Assembly: GCA_020200995.1 (NCBI GenBank)
Contig: JAIVHQ010000059.1
Span: 1 to 8,683 of the forward strand
Direction of reading: 5' to 3'
DNA from: Flavobacteriales bacterium
Lineage (GTDB): Bacteria > Bacteroidota > Bacteroidia > Flavobacteriales_D > Cryomorphaceae
DNA: 8,683 nucleotides
The notes under the pieces are model-generated. The model saw only the letters and a program-made list of their open reading frames with translations, was not told the DNA's origin and searched no databases. Position numbers and translations under genes: made by a program. Of this stretch, positions 1-5,112 are shown piece after piece (position 1 is the stretch's first letter; each line of letters begins with the position of its first letter).

Positions 1-67
1 GTGGCGCCCTCCCTCAAAATGTGTAATTTCACGCCATCCAAATTTCAAATCTCAACCTACAACATAC

Positions 68-2113
68 ATGAAATTAGAAAATTACGTCATGGGAAAGTGG
101 ATCGCCGGCGATGGTGATGGGACGCCCCTGCTCAATGCGGTGACCGGGCAACAGGTGGCCCTCGCCACAGCCGAAGGACTCGATTACAGCGCCATACTCC
201 GGTACGGACGCGAAATCGGCAACCCCGCCCTCCGCAAAATGACATTTCACGAACGCGGGCGCATGCTCAAGGCGCTGGCGTTTTACCTCCTCGAACGAAA
301 AAATAAATTTTACGAACTCAGCTACGCCACCGGGGCCACCAAGATGGATTCCTGGATCGACATTGAGGGCGGAATCGGCAACCTATTTGCCTACAGCAGC
401 CTGCGGAAGCAATTCCCCAATGAAACTTATTACGTGGACGGCGACCAGGTGCCCCTCTCAAAAGGCGGTAGCTTTGCCGGCCACCACATCATGACCCCTC
501 GCGAGGGCGTGGTAGTGCACATCAACGCCTATAACTTCCCCATCTGGGGGATGCTCGAGAAAATCGCCGTGAACCTGCTCGCCGGTATGCCCGCCGTGGT
601 AAAGCCTTCGCCCATCGGCAGCTACCTCACCCAGGCCATGGTCAAAGAGATCGCCGAGAGCGGACTTTTGCCGAAAGGCGCCCTGCAGCTCCTCTGCGGC
701 GATGCGCACGACCTGATCAACCACACGGAATCACAGGATGTGGTGACCTTCACCGGCTCGGCCACCACAGGGCGGATGCTCAAGGTCAACAAGCGCATCA
801 TCTCCGAATCGGTGCCCTTCAACATGGAAGCCGACTCGCTCAACGCCGGGGTGCTCGGTCCCGATGTGGAACCTGGATCGCCCGAATTCGACCTCTTTAT
901 CAAAGAAGTGCAGCGCGAAATGACGGTGAAGTGCGGACAGAAATGCACCGCCATCCGCCGCATCATCGTCCCCGCCGACCGGCTCGAAGATGTGCAAATC
1001 GCCCTTGCCAATCGCTTGGGCAAGACCGTAATCGGCGACCCAAAACTCGAAGGCGTGCGCATGGGTGCACTCGCGGGCACGGAGCAGCGCGAGCGGGTGC
1101 GGGAGCAGATCAAAAAACTCCTCCAATCGTCGGAGATGGTGTACGGCAGCCTCGACCAGCCGCAGGTGCAGGGCGACGGCACCGAAGGCGGGGCCTGGCT
1201 CTCGCCGATTTTGCTGAAAAACAGCGACCCTTTCGGAAAATGCGACAGCCACGAAGTGGAAGCATTCGGCCCGGTGAGCACCCTGATGCCCTACGACAGC
1301 CTCGAGGAGGCCATCGCCCTCACCAAGCTCGGCAAGGGTTCGCTGGTGTGCTCCATGGCGACTTACAACGATGACCACGCCCGCGAATTTGCCCTCGGTG
1401 CGGCGTCGCACCACGGCCGCATCCTCATCCTCAACCGCGACTGCGCCAAGGAAAGCACCGGCCACGGATCGCCCATGCCATTGCTCGTGCACGGCGGCCC
1501 GGGGCGCGCCGGTGGCGGCGAAGAGATGGGCGGAAAACGCGGCGTGATGCACTACCTGCAGCGCACCTCGATCCAGGGATCGCCCACCACCCTGACGCGG
1601 ATCACCAACGTGTACCAACCCGGCGGCAAGCAGACCGAAACAGAAGTCCACCCTTTCAGAAAGCATTTTGAAGAGCTCACCGTGGGCGATATGGTCGTGA
1701 CCGCCAAGCACACCGTGACAGAGACCGATATTACCAACTTTGCCAATGTAAGCGGTGACAATTTCTACGCCCACATGGACGCCACCTCGCTCGAGGGAAC
1801 CATTTTTGAGCAGCGCGTGGCCCACGGCTATTTCGTGCTCTCAAAAGCAGCCGGTCTCTTTGTGGAAGCCAAAAAAGGGCCTGTCCTGCTGAACTACGGC
1901 CTCGAAGACTGCCGCTTCACCAAGCCGGTGTACCCGGGAATGACCATTGGCGTGCGCCTCACCGTCAAAGAAAAAATCGAACAGGAAAAACGCGATGAAG
2001 AAGACATCGCGAAAGGGATCGTTAAATTTTACGTGGAAGTCTATGACGAAACGGATGAAATTGTGGCGCTTGCGACGATATTGACGATGGTGAAAAAGTT
2101 GGATCAGGGGTGA
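68..2113 (+). CDS. paaZ: Bifunctional aldehyde dehydrogenase / enoyl-CoA hydratase PaaZ (phenylacetate catabolism)
   Basis: In the aerobic phenylacetyl-CoA pathway PaaZ hydrolyses the oxepin-CoA ring and oxidises the resulting aldehyde with NADP+, in the cytoplasm. The 681-residue length equals that of the E. coli enzyme. Residues 1 to about 520 form an aldehyde dehydrogenase domain: FTGSATTG in the cofactor-binding region, general base Glu254 in NMEADSLNAG, and nucleophile Cys293 in KCGQKCTA, close to E. coli Glu256 and Cys295. Residues about 540-681 form a MaoC-type hot-dog hydratase domain with the D-x4-H pair Asp564/His569 in SGDNFYAH. Both active sites therefore look intact. The ATG at 68 gives the usual PaaZ N-terminus; no Shine-Dalgarno sequence precedes it, as is normal in Bacteroidota. 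The gene is GC-rich compared with 3046-4448. No other paa gene is visible, so the rest of the pathway must lie upstream of the window or elsewhere. The large repeat array starts directly after the stop codon. Confidence 0.97.
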   Translation: MKLENYVMGKWIAGDGDGTPLLNAVTGQQVALATAEGLDYSAILRYGREIGNPALRKMTFHERGRMLKALAFYLLERKNKFYELSYATGATKMDSWIDIEGGIGNLFAYSSLRKQFPNETYYVDGDQVPLSKGGSFAGHHIMTPREGVVVHINAYNFPIWGMLEKIAVNLLAGMPAVVKPSPIGSYLTQAMVKEIAESGLLPKGALQLLCGDAHDLINHTESQDVVTFTGSATTGRMLKVNKRIISESVPFNMEADSLNAGVLGPDVEPGSPEFDLFIKEVQREMTVKCGQKCTAIRRIIVPADRLEDVQIALANRLGKTVIGDPKLEGVRMGALAGTEQRERVREQIKKLLQSSEMVYGSLDQPQVQGDGTEGGAWLSPILLKNSDPFGKCDSHEVEAFGPVSTLMPYDSLEEAIALTKLGKGSLVCSMATYNDDHAREFALGAASHHGRILILNRDCAKESTGHGSPMPLLVHGGPGRAGGGEEMGGKRGVMHYLQRTSIQGSPTTLTRITNVYQPGGKQTETEVHPFRKHFEELTVGDMVVTAKHTVTETDITNFANVSGDNFYAHMDATSLEGTIFEQRVAHGYFVLSKAAGLFVEAKKGPVLLNYGLEDCRFTKPVYPGMTIGVRLTVKEKIEQEKRDEEDIAKGIVKFYVEVYDETDEIVALATILTMVKKLDQG

Positions 2114-2116
2114 GTT

Positions 2117-2372
2117 GATTGGTTGATGATATGATTGGTTGATTATATGATTGGTTGATTATATGATTATATGATTGGTTGATTATATGATTATACGATT
2201 GGTTGATTATGTGATTGGTTGATTATGCGATTGGTTGATTGTGTGACTGGTTGATGATGTGATTGGTTGATTATGTGATTGGTTGATTATGCGATTGGTT
2301 GATTATGCGATTGGTTGATTATGCGATTGGTTGATTATGCGATTGGTTGATTATGTGATTGGTTGATTGTGT
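2117..2372. repeat. 16-bp tandem repeat array, 15 copies, with an 8-bp sub-period
   Basis: GATTGGTT (one variant GACTGGTT) begins at 2117, 2133, 2149, 2173, 2197, 2213, 2229, 2245, 2261, 2277, 2293, 2309, 2325, 2341 and 2357. Most steps are 16 bp; two are 24 bp because of an extra octamer. The unit is therefore two related octamers, GATTGGTT and GATTATGY, and 24-bp copies contain three. The plus strand is almost free of C, with seven in 2111-2370, five of them at the variable last base of the unit. Since 16 is not a multiple of 3, the array encodes no conserved peptide period of one unit. Confidence 0.95.
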
Positions 2373-2570
2373 TAGAAGTCGTGCGGCGGCGCCCTTAAGG
2401 GATCGGGGTGTGGGTGGGAAAAAGAGTGATGAGTGATGAGATATGAGGTATGAGATGTGTGGAGGCGCCCTTCAGAGCTCGGGGTGCGCGTGGGAAAAAG
2501 AGTGATGAGTGATGAGATATGAGGTATGAGATGTGTGGAGGCGCCCTTTAGGGCTTGGGGTGTGCGTGGG
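2373..2570. repeat. Composite repeat block 1 (three GGCGCC cores)
   Basis: Cores at 2388, 2464 and 2540, each 76 bp apart, separated by C-free linkers (GTGATGAGTGATGAGA followed by TATGAGGTATGAGATG). Core 1 reads CCCTTAAGGG, a perfect 10-bp palindrome. Core 3 has GCCCTTTAGGGC, able to form a short hairpin. Core 2 carries the variant CTTCAGAGCTC, which breaks that hairpin. Confidence 0.9.
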
Positions 2571-2627
2571 AGAATATGATGGGTTGATGATATGATTATA
2601 CGATTGGTTGATTATGGTTGATTGTGT
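2571..2627. repeat. Short 16-bp repeat run between blocks 1 and 2
   Basis: Begins GAATATGATGGGTTGATG and contains one clear GATTGGTT unit at 2602 plus a shortened unit. Relative to the run at 2750-2828 it lacks 22 bp, which is one 16-bp unit plus 6 bp. This accounts for the different spacing of the flanking cores. Confidence 0.85.
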
Positions 2628-2749
2628 CAGAAGTCGTGCGGCGGCGCCATTCAAGGATAGGTGTGTGCGCTGGAAAAAGAGTGATGAGTGATGAGATATG
2701 AGGTATGAGATGTGTGGAGGCGCCCTTCAGAGCTCGGGGTGTGCGTGGG
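2628..2749. repeat. Composite repeat block 2 (two GGCGCC cores)
   Basis: Cores at 2643 and 2719, 76 bp apart. The first is the most diverged in the locus (GGCGCCATTCAAGGATAG) and has lost the hairpin. The second shares the CTTCAGAGCTC variant with core 2 of block 1, suggesting a common ancestor by duplication rather than independent mutation. Confidence 0.9.
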
Positions 2750-2828
2750 AGAATATGATGGGTTGATGATATGATTATACGATTGGTTGATTATGTGATT
2801 GGTTGATTATGTGATTGGTTGATTGTGT
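2750..2828. repeat. 16-bp repeat run between blocks 2 and 3
   Basis: Same opening as the run at 2571, then GATTGGTT units at 2781, 2797 and 2813, each 16 bp apart, ending in GATTGTGT just before the next GTGCGGCGGCGCC core. Confidence 0.88.
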
Positions 2829-2955
2829 CAGAATTCGTGCGGCGGCGCCCTTTAGGGCTCGGGGTGCGCGTGGGAAAAAGAGTGATGAGTGATGAGATAT
2901 GAGGTATGAGATGCGCGGAGGCGCCCTTTAGGGCTCGGGGTGTGCGAAGGAAAAG
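2829..2955. repeat. Composite repeat block 3 (two GGCGCC cores), right edge of the array
   Basis: Cores at 2844 and 2920, both with the hairpin-competent GCCCTTTAGGGC form. The final GTGTGCG is followed by AAGGAAAAGG instead of the usual linker. Only a loose echo (GAGTGATGGTTGATGAG at 2963-2979) continues, so the array ends just before the upstream region of the TPM gene. Confidence 0.88.
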
Positions 2956-3045
2956 GTGTTTTGAGTGATGGTTGATGAGTTCTGTCCGTATATTTTTCAG
3001 CATCAACCTGTGATTGAAGGCATAAATTACTGTAAACTTAAAATT

Positions 3046-3528
3046 ATGAAGCGACCACTGTTTATTATATCCGTTTTTTTGATGTCATTTCTCGCTTGCG
3101 TAAATGGCAATGAAGTAAGCGGACAAAGTCGGGTTTTTGATCGGGAAAACATCTTCACGGATGAGGAGGTGAAAGAGCTCAATGAGATTATCGATGACTT
3201 TGAAAGGGAGACGACGAACGAAATAATTGTTGTCACAACGGACAATATCGGAGACCACGAAAGAATGGTTTCCTACGCCGTTGAATTCGGAAATAGCCAC
3301 GGAGTGGGCAAAGCGGGCGAGGACAACGGATTGGTCATAGCATTCAGTAAAACGCTCAGGGAGACCTTTATCGCCACCGGCCTGTCGACGGAAAAAATCC
3401 TGACGGACGAGGTCTGTCAAGAAATAGTGGACTCGCTGATGGTGCCGGAATTCAAACAAGAGAATTACTTCACGGGGATTAAAAGCGGACTTGAGGGTTG
3501 TATTCGGTTGTGGAGGAAGGGTGAGTGA
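3046..3528 (+). CDS. Small exported TPM-domain protein
   Basis: 160 residues. An N-terminal export signal is visible (MKRPLFIISVFLMSFLAC), with Cys18 as a possible lipidation site, although FLAC is a weak lipobox. Residues about 29-157 match the TPM fold (TLP18.3/Psb32/MOLO-1 group): VFDRENIFTDEEVKELNEII at the start, then EIIVVTTDNIGD, then GKAGEDNGLVIAFSK, TGLSTEKILTDE and VPEFKQENYFTGI. TPM domains are small periplasmic or extracytoplasmic modules; some relatives show phosphatase activity or ion binding, but the biochemical role here is unknown. There is no C-terminal membrane helix or Gly-rich tail, unlike many YgcG-like members. The same frame is open back to an ATG at 2965, but the ATG at 3046 directly precedes the signal peptide and avoids the repeat edge, so I choose 3046. 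Upstream lies the repeat array; the gene appears monocistronic. Confidence 0.85.
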   Translation: MKRPLFIISVFLMSFLACVNGNEVSGQSRVFDRENIFTDEEVKELNEIIDDFERETTNEIIVVTTDNIGDHERMVSYAVEFGNSHGVGKAGEDNGLVIAFSKTLRETFIATGLSTEKILTDEVCQEIVDSLMVPEFKQENYFTGIKSGLEGCIRLWRKGE

Positions 3529-3565
3529 GGATGATTGGAGCCTTACCTATCAAATGGCTCTCCTG

Positions 3566-3592
3566 AAAATTCGCCGCCGTCAGCGAAGTTTT
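3566..3592 (+). terminator. Weak intrinsic terminator candidate after the TPM gene
   Basis: TTCGC (3570-3574) pairs with GCGAA (3583-3587) around an 8-nt loop, with an AAA/TTT extension beyond one mismatch, followed by GTTTT. It lies about 40 bp downstream of the TPM stop codon. The stem is only 5 bp and the T tract is short, so this is tentative. Confidence 0.3.
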
Positions 3593-3753
3593 GACCGTGA
3601 TTTATCAATTGAATTCAACTACACACCCACCATGTCGGTGAGAAAAGAATGCTTCCTGAAACAGCAATCGGCAAGTAAAATTTGGAAGATGTATGCTTCC
3701 GAATCTGACCGGGAAAATGCCGCCCTGATGAGAACAAAGCAGAAATAAAAACG

Positions 3754-3761
3754 TAAATTTG
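3754..3761 (+). promoter_or_regulatory. Candidate Bacteroidota -7 promoter element for the toxin-antitoxin operon
   Basis: TAAATTTG is an exact match to TAnnTTTG, about 60 bp upstream of the antitoxin ATG. No clear TTG element is seen 19-21 bp further upstream, so only half of the promoter is supported. Confidence 0.35.
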
Positions 3762-3820
3762 AGAGAACAAGCAGAGCCTTTCTTATGGCTTAAACGGAAA
3801 AAATTAAAAGATTCAAGCAT

Positions 3821-4048
3821 ATGCGAACCGTAAAGATCAAGGTGAGTGAAAACGATTTCCGAAAATACAACCTCGGAAGCGAAGATGTCAAGTTCAGCGA
3901 CTTAATAGATCTGATTCACGCAGAATATGCGCGAAAGGCGCTTTTAGAGTGCAATGAAATTTCTGAAAAGATCGGACTTTCCAATATGACTCTGGATGAC
4001 ATCAATGCAGAAATAAAGGCTGTTAGAGATGCAAAAAATCATTCTTGA
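3821..4048 (+). CDS. Antitoxin of a PIN-family toxin-antitoxin module
   Basis: 75 residues, acidic and mostly helical, encoded directly before and overlapping a PIN-domain toxin by 20 bp. It begins MRTVKIKVSENDFRKYNLG, a short beta-like start followed by helices that could form a DNA-binding and dimerisation part. It ends in an amphipathic segment (ISEKIGLSNMTLDDINAEIK, then AVRDAKNHS) of the kind found at the C-terminus of small antitoxins encoded next to PIN toxins in Bacteroidota. By analogy the C-terminal segment would occupy the toxin active site and the N-terminal part would repress the operon; this is inference from family behaviour. The ATG at 3821 is the only sensible start. The AT-rich composition, unlike paaZ, fits horizontal acquisition. 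The assignment rests on gene order as much as on sequence. Confidence 0.8.
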   Translation: MRTVKIKVSENDFRKYNLGSEDVKFSDLIDLIHAEYARKALLECNEISEKIGLSNMTLDDINAEIKAVRDAKNHS

Positions 4049-4448
4049 CACGAATGTTATCGTTTCGGCGCTGATTTCAAGCAATATACCACGTAAGATC
4101 TTGGATGAATTGGTGCTTTCTAAAAAGGTTCTTGTTTGCCTCTCACAAGAAGTGTTCGAGGAGTATATTGAAGTACTGAACAGAGATAAGTTTGCTAAAT
4201 ATAGGGACTTCAAAGCCCAAGCAGAAATTGTACTGAACAGGCTGCGTGAAATTTCGAGGATGTACACGCCCCAAAGGGAAATCCGTGTGCTCATCGACAC
4301 GAGCGACAATAAATTTCTGGAATTGGCGGCAATAAGTACAGCAGACTTCTTGATTACGGGAAATACCTCGGACTTTACAATCAATGAATTTAAGAACACA
4401 CGAATTGTCACACCGCGGGAATTTTTAGATTGCGTCCTTTCGAGTTGA
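4029..4448 (+). CDS. PIN-domain toxin, putative RNase (PIN_3 type)
   Basis: 139 residues, the usual size for the putative toxin component of the PIN_3 group (TIGR00305-like). PIN toxins are Mg-dependent single-strand RNases. Acidic positions expected at the metal site are visible: Asp7 in IILDTNVIVSAL, the Glu41/Glu44/Glu45 cluster in SQEVFEEYIEVL, Asp93 in DTSDNKFLELA and Asp106 in ADFLITGN. The GN in LITGN replaces the Asp of classical VapC toxins but is common in this subgroup, so it is not a defect. The start codon lies inside the antitoxin gene (20-bp overlap), which suggests translational coupling. The protein looks complete, ending just before the remnant frame described separately. 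The RNA target cannot be read from the sequence. Confidence 0.9.
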   Translation: MQKIILDTNVIVSALISSNIPRKILDELVLSKKVLVCLSQEVFEEYIEVLNRDKFAKYRDFKAQAEIVLNRLREISRMYTPQREIRVLIDTSDNKFLELAAISTADFLITGNTSDFTINEFKNTRIVTPREFLDCVLSS

Positions 4449-4578
4449 AACATCCATTGTACTGCCCATCCTCGAAAAAACGCTGTTTATGAAGGGCGCC
4501 GTTGCAAGATTAAAGTTTGGCCCCACGGGTAAAGACGCCCAAAAAATCGAAGTTGAAATAAAGGCCATGAATCATTAA
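4429..4578 (+). pseudogene. Possible C-terminal remnant of a lost gene
   Basis: Open from just after an in-frame stop at 4426-4428 to the TAA ending near 4578. It overlaps the last residues of the PIN toxin in another frame. The translated tail is protein-like: VETSIVLPILEKTLFMKGAV, then ARLKFGPTGKDAQKIEVEIK and AMNH, with alternating charged and hydrophobic residues and no low-complexity sequence. An internal ATG at 4489 would give only 29 residues. I do not recognise a family. It could be the end of a gene interrupted by insertion of the toxin-antitoxin pair, or a chance frame. Confidence 0.25.
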
Positions 4579-4606
4579 CCAACAACCTCCTACCCTCAAT
4601 CTCTTA

Positions 4607-5032
4607 ATGGAAGCACTCACCCTCACCACCCCTGCCCTCTTGTTCTCGGCCATTTCGCTGATTATGCTGGCTTATACCAACCGGTTTTTGGCCTATGCCG
4701 CCGTGATCAGAAACCTTCACGACAAGTACCTGGAGAGCAAGGATAAGAACCTGCTCGCGCAAATTAAGAACCTCAGGCTGCGGCTGAATTTGACGCGCTA
4801 CATGCAGATTTTCGGAATCACCAGCCTCCTGCTTTGTGTACTGACGATGTTTTTGATCTATGTGCAGCAGCAGGTTTCGGCCGTCTGGACCTTTGGCGTG
4901 GCGCTCCTGCTGCTCATTCTATCACTGGCGCTGCTGATCCGGGAAATTCAAATTTCCATTCGTGCCTTGAGCCTTCATCTGAATGACATTGAAGAACATT
5001 TGACGAAGGGCGGGAAATTTTGGAAATCGTAG
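4607..5032 (+). CDS. DUF2721 family membrane protein
   Basis: 141 residues. It begins with the DUF2721-like pattern TPALLFSAISLIMLAYTNRF followed by a charged helix containing RNLHDKYLES. Predicted membrane segments are about residues 9-33, 66-86 and 93-111, with a soluble arginine-rich linker (about 35-64: QIKNLRLRLNLTRY) between the first two and a polar tail that ends near the stop. The function of the family is unknown; it is found in many Gram-negative bacteria as a small inner-membrane protein. The ATG at 4607 gives a normal N-terminus; no Shine-Dalgarno sequence is seen. It lies 80 bp upstream of glgX on the same strand and could be cotranscribed with it, but no functional link is known. 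Confidence 0.82.
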   Translation: MEALTLTTPALLFSAISLIMLAYTNRFLAYAAVIRNLHDKYLESKDKNLLAQIKNLRLRLNLTRYMQIFGITSLLLCVLTMFLIYVQQQVSAVWTFGVALLLLILSLALLIREIQISIRALSLHLNDIEEHLTKGGKFWKS

Positions 5033-5112
5033 ACCGCTTTGAAATGCCGTTCCCGGTCCGAACTTAACCCAATCTTCACACGAATTTTGCAAATTTTTCT
5101 TTTTTTTGCTTC

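Larger units (their letters stand above)
2114..2955. repeat. Composite intergenic repeat region between paaZ and the TPM gene
   Basis: About 840 bp with no credible gene, built from two repeat families. Family A is a 16-bp unit, consensus GATTGGTTGATTATGY, occurring in runs. Family B is a roughly 76-bp unit: a GC-rich core (GGCGCC followed in most copies by CTTTAGGGCTCGGGG) plus a purine- and T-rich linker containing GTGATGAGTGATGAGA. Seven GGCGCC cores start at 2388, 2464, 2540, 2643, 2719, 2844 and 2920. Within blocks the spacing is always 76; the two larger gaps (103 and 125) hold A-type runs. Cores that follow an A run carry GTCGTGCGGC or TTCGTGCGGC before GGCGCC (2388, 2643, 2844); the others carry GTGTGGA or GCGCGGA. 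The last copy degenerates after 2945. This looks like a locus grown by successive segmental duplications. Function is unknown. Confidence 0.95.
3529..3820. other. Unassigned intergenic stretch between the TPM gene and the toxin-antitoxin pair
   Basis: No convincing gene. A plus-strand frame is open to 3748 from a TTG at 3491, overlapping the TPM gene end, and would encode 85 residues (for example MALLKIRRRQRSFDRDLS) with no family I recognise. A minus-strand frame at 3605-3820 is also open and equally unrecognised. Neither has a recognisable signal peptide, domain or composition that sets it apart. The stretch may hold a decayed gene or a dispersed repeat. Its left part contains the terminator candidate and its right part the promoter-like element for the downstream pair. 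Confidence 0.4.

Noticed and set aside
731..1825. 364-codon open frame on the minus strand inside paaZ (also minus-strand frames at 622-1281 and 458-724)
   Set aside because: Antisense shadows of a GC-rich gene whose plus-strand product is clearly PaaZ; the translations are rich in His, Gly, Ala and Val with no recognisable domain.
2373..2955. CRISPR-like regular spacing of 76 bp
   Set aside because: The sequences between the cores are themselves repeats, not unique spacers, and no cas genes are present.
2472..3006. Two minus-strand frames (2472-2654 and 2791-3006) giving peptides such as HTPSPKGRLHTSHTSYLIT
   Set aside because: They are translations of the repeat units (cores read as PSPKGR, linkers as Ser/His/Thr-rich strings), with no domain or stable start; likely to be mis-annotated as hypothetical proteins.
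5083..5107. AT-only hairpin with a following T run before glgX, as a terminator
   Set aside because: The stem is only five A-T pairs and lies within a few bases of the glgX start; more likely an AT-rich leader. Not strong enough to list.
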